This document shows positions 25,492-32,769 of a DNA stretch of 64,000 bases, one piece after another (position 1 is the first letter of the stretch; each line of letters starts with the position of its first letter). Origin of the DNA: JBGPOS01 sp041488155 (GTDB taxonomy: Bacteria > Chloroflexota > Dehalococcoidia > Tepidiformales > Tepidiformaceae); the NCBI GenBank assembly GCA_041488155.1, contig JBGPOS010000004.1:1-64000 (forward strand), written 5' to 3'. A model generated the notes under the pieces. The model did no database searches, was not told where the DNA came from, and was given only the letters and a program-made list of their open reading frames with translations. The position numbers and the translations under genes are program-made.

Positions 25492-26132
25492 CCGGTGGCC
25501 GGCCGCCGAGAGCGACCTGGCGCGAGACAAAGCGGCTCATCGCCCTCGATGTCGACCTCTTCGGGGACTGGCCGCTCGCATTCGGGACGTTCCCGGCCAG
25601 CCGCCCCCGCTGGATGCTCTTCTTCTACTTGCTTGCCACCGCCCACATGTTCCCGGCGGTGCTCCTCTACCGTCTCCAGGCCTTCTTCTTCGATGCGCGC
25701 CTCGCACCCATAGCTACCGCCGTGAGCCGCCTCAATCACATACTCTTCGGAGTCACCATCGGCCACCACGTGCGCACCCACGGGGCCCTCTACATCGCCC
25801 ACGGGCACGTCGTGATGGACGGCGCCATCACCCTCGGCCATCGCGTCCAGATCGCGCCTTTCGTGACGCTGGGGCTCACGAACAGCGAAGGCCAACCCTT
25901 CGACCTCACGGGCCCAACGATCGGCGACGACGTCAACATCGGCACCGGCGCGAAGGTGCTTGGCGCTGTTCATGTCGGCGACCACGCCAAGATCGGCGCG
26001 AACGCGGTCGTGCTCCACGATGTCCCCACCGGTCACACCGCCGTCGGCGCCCCGGCCCGCAGCTTCCCGACCGTCACCCGGGCCCAGCGAACTGAGTTCG
26101 ACCGGGAAGCGCCAACGGTGCAGGCGGGCTGA
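25488..26132 (+). CDS. Hexapeptide-repeat O-acetyltransferase (serine acetyltransferase-like fold)
   Basis: 214 aa, GTG overlapping the LCP stop by four bases. Residues about 40-90 are hydrophobic (WMLFFYLLATAHMFPAVLLY) and precede a left-handed beta helix of hexapeptide repeats (GVTIGHHV, GHVVMDGAITLGHRVQI, PTIGDDVNIGTGAKVLGAVHVGDHAKIGAN). The helix ends DVPTGHTAVGAPAR, as in CysE/WcaB-like enzymes. Given its neighbours, it probably acetylates a surface sugar rather than serine. Confidence 0.8.
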   Translation: MTGGRPPRATWRETKRLIALDVDLFGDWPLAFGTFPASRPRWMLFFYLLATAHMFPAVLLYRLQAFFFDARLAPIATAVSRLNHILFGVTIGHHVRTHGALYIAHGHVVMDGAITLGHRVQIAPFVTLGLTNSEGQPFDLTGPTIGDDVNIGTGAKVLGAVHVGDHAKIGANAVVLHDVPTGHTAVGAPARSFPTVTRAQRTEFDREAPTVQAG

Positions 26133-27421
26133 TGCGCCTGCTCTACACGATGTACCAGGGCAACCCCTATTCGGGCGGGCAGGGGGTTTACCTCTACCAC
26201 GTCACGCGAGAGATGGCCGCCCGGGGACACGAAGTCCACGTCATCGCCGGCCGTCCCTGGCCAAAGACGGCGCCGGGCGTCCACTTCCATCAGATAGAGT
26301 CCTACAGCTACTGGTCTCACTTCGACGACTGGGACGAGTACATCAGTCGACCACCGCTCTCCTACTTCCACCCGGTCAACTTTTGGGAGTTCTTCGCCAC
26401 CCGGCACACCCTTTCGCAGCTCCTTCTGATATTCAGCCTGCGCGCCTACAGGCTCATGAAAGAGCTGGGCCCCTTCGACCTCGTGCACGACAACCAGACC
26501 CTGGCCTACGGCCACCTGCTGATGCGGCAGCACGCCCCCCTCGTCGCAACCATCCACCATCCGCTTTCTGTCGACCGCGATAACACGCTCCTCCAGGCAG
26601 GGAGCGTCCTCCAGCGCCTGCGGCGCTCGCTCTGGTTCCCCTGGGTGATGCAGGAGCGGGTAGCGCGCGGCGCCGACGCCGTCGTGACGGTCTCGGAGAC
26701 CGCGGCGAAGTCGATCGAACGGGCCTTCAAGGTGCCTCGCGACAGGCTCCACGTCGTCTACAACGGAGTTGACACCGGCACCTTCCGGCACCTGGCCGGT
26801 GTGACGCGCGAGGACGGCCACATCGTTTGCATCGCCAACACCGAGGACGCGAACAAGGGCATCAAGTTCCTTCTCCAGGCCTGCCGCCAGTTGCGAGACG
26901 AAGGAGAGTGCTTCCGCCTGACGATCGTAGACAAGCCGGCCGCCGACCTGAACGTCGCTCCCCGCATGGTCCGCGCGCTTGGTCTCGAAGATGTCGTCGC
27001 ATTTAGCGGCCGGCTTGACGACGATTCGCTCGTCGCGTTACTCAACCGCGCCACGTTCGCGGCTTGCGCCAGCCTGTACGAAGGCTTCGGGCTACCGGCC
27101 TGCGAGGCCGCAGCCTGTGGCACTCCGCTCCTCAGCACGTCGGGCGGGGCGTTGGCGGAGATCCTCGAACCCGGCGTCACCGCCCAGGTCGTGCCTCCCG
27201 GGGACTCCAGGGCGCTCGCCGAGGGTATGCGCCGGCTGCTCCACGATCGTGCCCTGCGCGACCAGCTCTCCGCCACCTCGCGGGCGAGCATCACGTCGCG
27301 TTTCAGTTGGCCGAAAGCCGCTCAGGCGCTGGAGGAGATCTATCGGTTGCAGACGCGAGCAAGACCGAACACTCGAACAAGTGTTCGCGGTATTGCCAAC
27401 CGTCACGCGCCTGAGCAATAA
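26132..27421 (+). CDS. Family 4 glycosyltransferase (GT-B fold), copy 1
   Basis: 429 aa, ATG overlapping the previous stop by one base. The N-terminal half begins LYTMYQGNPYSGGQGVYLYH with the glycine-rich acceptor-side loop. The C-terminal nucleotide-sugar half has HVVYNGVDT, ANTEDANKGIKFLLQA and the family 4 motif SLYEGFGLPACEAAACGTP. It is clearly paralogous to the glycosyltransferase at 30761. The C-terminus after LEEIYRL is unusual (QTRARPNTRTSVRG) and runs into an 8-bp inverted repeat at the edge of the TIR-gene insert, so the native end may have been altered. Confidence 0.87.
   Translation: MRLLYTMYQGNPYSGGQGVYLYHVTREMAARGHEVHVIAGRPWPKTAPGVHFHQIESYSYWSHFDDWDEYISRPPLSYFHPVNFWEFFATRHTLSQLLLIFSLRAYRLMKELGPFDLVHDNQTLAYGHLLMRQHAPLVATIHHPLSVDRDNTLLQAGSVLQRLRRSLWFPWVMQERVARGADAVVTVSETAAKSIERAFKVPRDRLHVVYNGVDTGTFRHLAGVTREDGHIVCIANTEDANKGIKFLLQACRQLRDEGECFRLTIVDKPAADLNVAPRMVRALGLEDVVAFSGRLDDDSLVALLNRATFAACASLYEGFGLPACEAAACGTPLLSTSGGALAEILEPGVTAQVVPPGDSRALAEGMRRLLHDRALRDQLSATSRASITSRFSWPKAAQALEEIYRLQTRARPNTRTSVRGIANRHAPEQ
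27366..27387. repeat. 8-bp inverted repeat at the left edge of the TIR-gene insert
   Basis: CGAACACT and AGTGTTCG flank 6 bases inside the 3' end of glycosyltransferase copy 1. It lies 73 bases before the TIR-like gene start. It could mark an insertion boundary, a hairpin terminator without a T-tract, or chance. Confidence 0.4.
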
Positions 27422-27459
27422 TTAGCCATCTCGCGTTACGCTTGGCGGAGGTGGCAACT

Positions 27460-28539
27460 ATGCCCCGCGGACCAGCACGACCTCATCCACCCTTCTCTCT
27501 GAAGGAAGCCCGTCGACTCTCTGATGCGATTCGAGCCCACAACGCCGGGAAGCCGATGAACCTCATTCTTCTAGCGCAAGCGGTGAAGGTCAGTCCTCAT
27601 AGCAGCGGTTATCGCGACTTCATCGCTGCCTCCTACCGGTACGGCCTCACGACCGGGAGCTACAAGTCTGAATCGATCGCGCTGACTCCACTGGGAGAGG
27701 CCCTGACGGCGCCGCGAACCGCCTCCGAAGAACTGGAATTGTCGCGCAAAGCGATGCGCAGCGTGGCCATCTATGACCAGATGCTCGCGCACTTCTCCAA
27801 CAACAAGCTTCCACCCGTGAACTTCCTTAAGAATACCTTGATTCGCGAACCTTTCAGCGTCCCGTCCGTATGGGCCGAGGAGGTGGCGGCAAGCTTCACC
27901 GCGGACGGCGAAATGCTCGGGTTCGTGCGCCAGATCGGCGACTCGTCGTACGTCGTGCTCGACGCCGGCGCACCAGTTGCCAAGCCCGATTCGTTGGTGC
28001 CGGGCGCGCTCGACGAAGACACAGTAAATCTTGGCGACGACACCTACGTCGATTCTCTAAGCCCTCCCGTCGCCCCGACCGGCAAGGCCCAATCTGTGCA
28101 AATCTTCGTGGCGCACGGGAGGAGTCGAAAACCACTCGAACAGCTCCAGAAGATCCTCTCCGAACTCCAGATCCCATACGTCGTGGCAGTCGACGAACCC
28201 CACGCAGGACGACCGATCTCCCTCAAGGTTGCTGAGTTGATGCATGCGTGCTCGGCTGGCATTTTCATCTTCACGGCGGATGAGGAGTTGCGTGACACGG
28301 ACGGCACGGTCGTGCGTCGCCCCAGTCAGAACGTGATCTTCGAATTGGGAGCGGCGTCGCTGCTCTACGGCAAGCGTATCGTCATCTTCAAGGAGAAAGG
28401 AGTCACATTCCCGAGTGACTTCAGCGACATGGGCTGGATTGACTTCGACGGTGACGATCTCGCTGCAAAGTCGCTGGAGCTTATCCGAGAACTGATCGCC
28501 CTCAAAGCGGTCCGCCTTGTGTCGGCCACCTCGGAGTAA
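27460..28539 (+). CDS. TIR-like (CAP12/PycTIR-type) predicted nucleotide-binding effector with winged-helix-like N-terminal domain
   Basis: 359 aa from ATG at 27460, with GGAGGTG six bases upstream; an in-frame TTG at 27442 is less likely. The C-terminal domain (about 213-348) opens VQIFVAHGRSRKPLEQLQKI, continues DEPHAGRPISLKVAELM and contains RRPSQNVIFELGAASLLYGK, the hallmark of the TIR-like family found in CBASS (Cap12) and Pycsar (PycTIR) effectors. Glu295 in NVIFELG is the position I expect for the NADase glutamate. The N-terminal part (about 15-160; LTPLGEALTAPRTASEE) looks like a winged-helix or sensing domain. No cyclase gene is adjacent. It interrupts a glycan-synthesis cluster, suggesting recent acquisition. 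Confidence 0.8.
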   Translation: MPRGPARPHPPFSLKEARRLSDAIRAHNAGKPMNLILLAQAVKVSPHSSGYRDFIAASYRYGLTTGSYKSESIALTPLGEALTAPRTASEELELSRKAMRSVAIYDQMLAHFSNNKLPPVNFLKNTLIREPFSVPSVWAEEVAASFTADGEMLGFVRQIGDSSYVVLDAGAPVAKPDSLVPGALDEDTVNLGDDTYVDSLSPPVAPTGKAQSVQIFVAHGRSRKPLEQLQKILSELQIPYVVAVDEPHAGRPISLKVAELMHACSAGIFIFTADEELRDTDGTVVRRPSQNVIFELGAASLLYGKRIVIFKEKGVTFPSDFSDMGWIDFDGDDLAAKSLELIRELIALKAVRLVSATSE

Positions 28540-28650
28540 CTCGGGTGCGGCGGGAGAGCCAGGAGACTCGATTGCCTGGAGCAGTGGCGGCCAATTAGCG
28601 ATGACCTGGGGAGCTGCCCTCTTCGCAGTCTCGGCGGTCGATTCTGGTAG
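28540..28650. other. Non-coding junction between TIR-like gene and glycosyltransferase remnant
   Basis: I see no gene, terminator or obvious transposon end here. AATTAGCGAT at about 28593 resembles AATTAGCCAT at 27420 on the other side of the cassette (9 of 10 bases). This is a possible but weak target-site duplication. Confidence 0.4.
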
Positions 28651-28833
28651 ACTTCGCGGGTATTCACGTCCCGGTTCAGTTGGGCCCAGGCGACCGACAG
28701 CTTGGAGGAGATCTACGGCCGGGTGGCGAGGGAGCGAAGCGAACGGCTGGGCCCCGCTGCGTCGCTACAGGGCCGCACGGCAGTGCGTCGTCCCCAACCG
28801 GCGCCCGCCCAACCCAATCAGAGCCGCGACTGA
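28651..28833 (+). pseudogene. Severed C-terminus of a family 4 glycosyltransferase
   Basis: Sixty in-frame codons after TAG at 28648 and before TGA at 28831. The translation starts TSRVFTSRFSWAQATDSL and continues EEIYGRVARERSER. It aligns with TSRASITSRFSWPKAAQAL then EEIY in the C-terminus of glycosyltransferase copy 1, at both protein and DNA level (about three quarters of bases equal by eye). No start codon or catalytic domain remains. It is the tail of either a third glycosyltransferase gene or the gene split when the TIR-like cassette arrived. Confidence 0.65.
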
Positions 28834-28886
28834 CAAAGAGCGGGCCGTCACCTCGCCGCAGCCGCCGCAACGCGCCACCAACCGCG

Positions 28887-29102
28887 CTAGAACTCTTTCG
28901 CTTCGGCCTCAGTCGTCATCAGCGCCCGCCCGATCCAGAGTGCGATGTAGAGGCCGCCCATCGTCGCCGCCGTGACCGGTATCGCCAGTATCCAGTAGCT
29001 CTTCCGCAGCACCCCGAGCGCGTAGACAAGGCCGCAAGCCGCAGCGGCCACGCTGATCGCCATCCCGTAGCGGCGGGTCTGCTTCACCGCGGCCTCATCC
29101 AT
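28887..29102 (-). CDS. Small two-helix membrane protein
   Basis: 71 aa. Two hydrophobic helices (about 14-30 and 37-58; MAISVAAAACGLVYALGV and YWILAIPVTAATMGGLYIAL) are joined by a short basic turn, with a charged C-terminal tail TEAEAKEF. I do not recognise the family. It lies opposite to the surrounding glycan genes, which are all plus strand. Its codon use and clear topology argue that it is real. Confidence 0.65.
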   Translation of the reverse strand: MDEAAVKQTRRYGMAISVAAAACGLVYALGVLRKSYWILAIPVTAATMGGLYIALWIGRALMTTEAEAKEF

Positions 29103-29199
29103 GATCGACCCTCACTGGCGCCCGCTCCGCGAGCGAAGTCCTTGTACCACTCCGGCCCCTTGGAGCAAAGAACCCGTGTCCCGAAATGTCGCCGCCGTC

Positions 29200-29223
29200 T
29201 GTCCCCTGTCCCCTGTCCCTTAT
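29200..29223. repeat. Short tandem repeat (CTGTCCC x3)
   Basis: Three adjoining copies of a 7-base unit CTGTCCC (29203-29223) lie just ahead of the first methyltransferase gene. Related CTGTCC strings appear near 46160 and 48858. It is probably a neutral slippage repeat. Confidence 0.45.
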
Positions 29224-29241
29224 GCCCGATAACCTCCACCG

Positions 29242-29970
29242 GTGCCGAAGAACGTCGTCAACGTCGACTACTCGCGGTTGTTCCGCATCCGGTCCGGGGA
29301 GCGGGTGCTCGACGTCGGTTGTGGAAACGGGCGGCACACGATCGAGGCAGGCCACTGGGACTGCTCCATCGTTGCCCTCGACCTCGACCGGGAGGAGTTG
29401 CGCCGAGCTCGCTACATGTTCGCCGCCGATCGAGACGCGGGTGTCCTGCGGGGACGGGCCGAGTTCGCCCGCTCGGACGCCGAGCATCTTCCCTTTCGCG
29501 ACTGCGCCTTCGACAAGATCATCGCCACCGAAGTCCTCGAGCACGTCTTCGACGACGAGCGCGCGATGCGAGAGCTATTTCGTGTCCTCCGTCCGGGCGG
29601 CGAAGTCGCGGTCTCATGCCCTCACCACCGCGCCGAGCGGCTCTTCTGGGCCATGAGCTGGGAGTACTGGCATTCGCCGGGCGGCCACGTCCGAATCTAC
29701 GGCGAGGGCGAGCTGCGAACGAGGCTCGAGCGCGCCGGCTTTCGCATGGGCGCCGAACGCGGGCGACACGCCTACCAGAGCATCTACTGGTTTCTCCGCT
29801 GCCTGTTTGGAAAGGACAACCCGGACTTTCTCGTCACGCGGAGCTTCTGGCGCTTCATCGGCTGGAACCTGCGCCGCCAGCACCCGTTCTTCGAGGCGAT
29901 CGAAGCCACCCTCGATCGCGTCGTGCCCAAGGACTTCGTGCTTTACGGGCGCAAGCCGGTGACCGCTTGA
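29242..29970 (+). CDS. SAM-dependent methyltransferase, copy 1 of a paralogous pair
   Basis: 242 aa from GTG at 29242. Motif I is RVLDVGCGNGRHTIEAG (about 21-37), followed by VALDLDREEL, the acidic post-I motif, and EHLPFRDCAFDKIIATEVLE. A family-specific C-terminal half has EYWHSPGGHVRIYGEGEL and YQSIYWFLRC, which recur in the next gene. The gene overlaps that second methyltransferase by four bases and is followed by a glycosyltransferase, so it probably methylates a glycan or lipid-linked intermediate. Confidence 0.85.
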   Translation: MPKNVVNVDYSRLFRIRSGERVLDVGCGNGRHTIEAGHWDCSIVALDLDREELRRARYMFAADRDAGVLRGRAEFARSDAEHLPFRDCAFDKIIATEVLEHVFDDERAMRELFRVLRPGGEVAVSCPHHRAERLFWAMSWEYWHSPGGHVRIYGEGELRTRLERAGFRMGAERGRHAYQSIYWFLRCLFGKDNPDFLVTRSFWRFIGWNLRRQHPFFEAIEATLDRVVPKDFVLYGRKPVTA

Positions 29971-30758
29971 GGGTCGAAGTATCCGGAGCCAGGGCGTCCA
30001 TCACGCCGCTCGCCAGCCCACGCGATGATCCCGGGCTCGATCGGGTCTACACGGTCGATCCCCGCCTCCTCGGACTGTCGACCGCGACCGTCGGCGCGAA
30101 GCTGCTGGACCTCGGTTGCGGCGCTGGCCGCCACGAGCTGGCCGTCGCCGGGTTGCCGCTCAAGGTCGTGGGCTGCGACCTCTCTCGGATCGAGTTGCGC
30201 ACCGGCCGGTATTTCGTCGCCGAGGACGCGAAGCTTCGTCCACACGCAGCCGACCCGAACTGGCTCCAGGCGGAGGGCCGATCGCTGCCCTTCGCCGCGG
30301 GCACCTTCGATTGCGCCATCTGCTCCGAGACCCTCGAACACGTCTACGACGACACCGCCGTGCTGCGCGAGCTCAGGCGCGTGGTACGCGACCGTGGGCG
30401 ACTGGCCGTCTCTGTGCCCGCCTACTGGCCGGAGCGAGCGCTCTGGCAGCTTTCCTGGCGCGTCTGGCACACCGAAGGCGGCCACCTCCGCATCTACCGC
30501 CTTGCCGGCCTCCTGGCCAGGCTGCAGGCCACGGGCTGGAAGCCCTACGCCATCCGCCGGCGGCACGCCTTCGAGTCGGTCTACTGGCTGCTCGGCGCTG
30601 TTGGCGGCGGCGGCGATCCCCCCTGGTGGCCCGCCCGGACCTGGCGGCAGCCCACGAACTCGGCAGCGGTGCGAAGTTCGCAGCCCTGGCGCGAGGTCGA
30701 GCGCTGGCTTGCCTGGCCGCTCGCCAAGAGCGTTGTCGTTTACGCTCGGGCGGTCTGA
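29967..30758 (+). CDS. SAM-dependent methyltransferase, copy 2 of a paralogous pair
   Basis: 263 aa from TTG at 29967, overlapping the previous stop by four bases; the much longer upstream frame has no conserved sequence. Motif I is KLLDLGCGAGRHELAVAG, then GCDLSRIELR and SLPFAAGTFDCAICSETLEH. The C-terminal half repeats the companion's pattern (VWHTEGGHLRIYRLAGLL, HAFESVYWLLGA). The two enzymes arose by duplication and likely act on related positions of one glycan. Confidence 0.83.
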   Translation: MRVEVSGARASITPLASPRDDPGLDRVYTVDPRLLGLSTATVGAKLLDLGCGAGRHELAVAGLPLKVVGCDLSRIELRTGRYFVAEDAKLRPHAADPNWLQAEGRSLPFAAGTFDCAICSETLEHVYDDTAVLRELRRVVRDRGRLAVSVPAYWPERALWQLSWRVWHTEGGHLRIYRLAGLLARLQATGWKPYAIRRRHAFESVYWLLGAVGGGGDPPWWPARTWRQPTNSAAVRSSQPWREVERWLAWPLAKSVVVYARAV

Positions 30759-30760
30759 GC

Positions 30761-32026
30761 GTGCGGATCTGTTTCCTGCTCCACCAGGGGAACATGTACT
30801 CGGGTGGCCAGGGCGTTTACCTCGCCGCCCTGTGTCGCGAATACGTCGCCCTCGGGCACGAAGTCCACGCCGTCGTCGGGCCGCCCTACCCGGACCTGCA
30901 CCCGGCGGTAGTCCAACACCGGCTCGAAGGGTACTCGACCTTTCGCCTGTTGGAGCAGGGGTCGGCCTTCTGGCGCCGGCCTCCGCCGTCATTCTTCGAG
31001 CCGCTCAACTTCTACGAGCTCGCCAGCTCACGGGCCGGAATGTTCTCGGTGATGTCGGCGTTCTCGCTGCGAGCCTTTGAGGTCGTGGCCGGGTTGCATC
31101 GCCGGACGCCTTTCGACGTCGTCCACGACAATCAGTCGCTCGGTTACGGCGACCTTCTGATTCGCCTGTTGGGCGTCCCCGTGGTGGCAAACATCCACCA
31201 CCCGCTGGCAGTCGACCGGGCGAACGCCGTGGCCCAGGCGGTGAGCATCCGTGCGAAGGCCGGACGCGTGCTCTTCTACCCGATCCACATGCAATTCATC
31301 GTCGCCCACGGCGTCGACCGCGTGGTCACGGGGAGCCGGGCGAGCGCGCGCTCCGTCTGCTCGGCCTTTCGCCTGCACCCGGACCGGGTCGAAGCGATCC
31401 ACGACGGGGTCGACCCGGAGGTCTTCCGGCCGCTCGGGCTCCAGCGCACACCCGGCCGCATCCTCTTCGTCGGGAACAGCGACGACCGCAACAAGGGCGC
31501 ACGCTACCTCGTCGAGGCGCTCGACCTGCTACGCGATCGTGCCTGGGAACTGGTGGTCGTCGACCGCTTCGAAGCGCGCGTCGTTCGCGAACGAGCCGCG
31601 GCGCTCGGCCTCGAAGGGAGGGTCACGGTGACCGGCCGGATCACGTCTGCCAGCCTCGCGCAGGAGTACAACCGGGCGCACCTGTTCGTCTCCCCTTCGC
31701 TTTACGAAGGTTTCGGGCTGCCTGCCGCCGAAGCGCAGGCCTGCGGGACGCCGGTCGTCTCGACCACAGCGGGCGCCCTACCGGAGGTGGTCGCCGAAGG
31801 CGTCACGGGCCTCCTGGTCCCTCCTGCGAATCCGGACGCCCTCGCGGCAGCAATAGCGCGGCTGCTGGACGACCAAGTCCTCGCCGGCCGGCTGGGAGCC
31901 GCCGGGCCGGGCCGTGTCCGGGAGCAATTCACCTGGGCCGAGACCGCACGGCGAACGCTCGCTCTCTACGACCGGATCATCGCCGGACGTGCCATGGATC
32001 GCGCGCGCGCCGTCATTGCACCGTAA
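30761..32026 (+). CDS. Family 4 glycosyltransferase (GT-B fold), copy 2
   Basis: 421 aa from GTG at 30761, two bases after the methyltransferase stop. It begins CFLLHQGNMYSGGQGVYLAA and shares FDVVHDNQSLGYGDLLIRL and ANIHHPLAVDRANAV with copy 1, so the two are paralogues. The donor half has VEAIHDGVDPEVFRP, GNSDDRNKGARYLVEAL and SLYEGFGLPAAEAQACGTP. It ends ARAVIAP and overlaps the convergent cupredoxin gene by 14 bases. It likely adds a hexose to a lipid- or wall-linked glycan. Confidence 0.88.
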   Translation: MRICFLLHQGNMYSGGQGVYLAALCREYVALGHEVHAVVGPPYPDLHPAVVQHRLEGYSTFRLLEQGSAFWRRPPPSFFEPLNFYELASSRAGMFSVMSAFSLRAFEVVAGLHRRTPFDVVHDNQSLGYGDLLIRLLGVPVVANIHHPLAVDRANAVAQAVSIRAKAGRVLFYPIHMQFIVAHGVDRVVTGSRASARSVCSAFRLHPDRVEAIHDGVDPEVFRPLGLQRTPGRILFVGNSDDRNKGARYLVEALDLLRDRAWELVVVDRFEARVVRERAAALGLEGRVTVTGRITSASLAQEYNRAHLFVSPSLYEGFGLPAAEAQACGTPVVSTTAGALPEVVAEGVTGLLVPPANPDALAAAIARLLDDQVLAGRLGAAGPGRVREQFTWAETARRTLALYDRIIAGRAMDRARAVIAP

Positions 32027-32426
32027 TGGTCGCCTTCATCTGCGGGTGATACTCGCAGGTGATCCTGTAGTCCCCCGCTGCTGGCGCGACCCAAATGAGC
32101 AGGTCCCCTCGCTTCATGTCACCCGACTCGTTCTTGCGATTGATCGTCACCGTGTGCACCGCGGTCTCAGAGTTCGTGAAGTACACGGTTTCGCCGGCCT
32201 TCACGGAGAGCTTGTTGGGGATGAACTCGAGTCCGGCCTGGTCGATCGCCGGCGCCCCCGCCGGCGCGGTGCCTCGCTTCAACACCCTCGGTGTCGTCGC
32301 CCCTGCGTCGGACCCGTCGCTCGACGAGCCGTCGTCGCCGCAGGCGCCAGCGACCCCGGCGATCAGGAGCACACCCGCGAGGAGCATCGCCGTCCTCAAG
32401 ATCCTCAAACTGACGCCGAAGCGCAT
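32013..32426 (-). CDS. Cupredoxin-domain lipoprotein (plastocyanin/amicyanin-like)
   Basis: 137 aa. A signal sequence ends at Cys29 (IAGVAGAC), giving a lipoprotein with a Ser/Asp-rich linker. The copper-binding core has NSETAVHTVTINRKN (His91) and ITCEYHPQMKATITV (Cys124, His127, Met130), a complete type 1 site His-Cys-His-Met. It should be an electron carrier on the outer face of the membrane. No terminal oxidase or nitrite reductase is nearby to name its partner. Confidence 0.88.
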   Translation of the reverse strand: MRFGVSLRILRTAMLLAGVLLIAGVAGACGDDGSSSDGSDAGATTPRVLKRGTAPAGAPAIDQAGLEFIPNKLSVKAGETVYFTNSETAVHTVTINRKNESGDMKRGDLLIWVAPAAGDYRITCEYHPQMKATITVQ

Positions 32427-32615
32427 CGGTCAGCCTCCGCCGGTCGATTGCCTGTGTTCAGGTAAGCACAACAACGCCTCGAAGCGTAGCCGCCCACGGC
32501 GGGAATCGGATGCGCGGGGAGAAGTGCGATGCGGCCATCGAAGGCATCTATGGAAGCTGGCACCGGTCAACGCGACTACCTCGACGGCAGCGAGCGGACG
32601 CATCGAGCCCTCATC

Positions 32616-32658
32616 CCCGTACCCCCTTCTCCCGATGCGCGGGAGAAGGGGGTACGGG
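32616..32658. repeat. Near-perfect long palindrome (19-bp arms, 5-base loop)
   Basis: The left arm (32616-32634) starts CCCGTACCCCCTTCTCCCG and the right arm (32640-32658) is its exact complement, around loop ATGCG. It is much longer than a terminator stem and lacks a T-tract. It looks like a dispersed intergenic palindrome (REP-like or MITE-derived). No second copy is seen in this window. Confidence 0.7.
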
Positions 32659-32704
32659 CGAGCGGTGCTGCGCTGTGGCACCCAGCAGGTTGGTATGCCA
32701 AGAG

Positions 32705-32730
32705 TGAGGGCCTCCTTGCGGAGGCCCTCA
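32705..32730 (-). terminator. Terminator-like hairpin downstream of the aquaporin gene
   Basis: TGAGGGCCTCC and GGAGGCCCTCA pair over a TTGC loop, 40 bases past the aquaporin stop on the minus strand. The minus-strand tail is CTCTTGG, a weak U-tract. Confidence 0.55.
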
Positions 32731-32769
32731 GCGGACAAGAGGCGGGGTGTACGACTCTTGTTGTCTGAC

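Larger units (their letters stand above)
32427..32769. other. 343-base intergenic region with two strong inverted repeats
   Basis: No convincing gene. It holds a 19-bp-arm hairpin (32616-32658) and an 11-bp terminator-like hairpin (32705-32730) downstream of the aquaporin gene. The section next to the cupredoxin start presumably carries that gene's promoter. Confidence 0.5.

Noticed and set aside
28680..30758. 692-aa open frame running through the methyltransferase region
   Set aside because: Only its last 263 codons are a methyltransferase. The rest is Arg/Pro-rich out-of-frame translation of the preceding genes.
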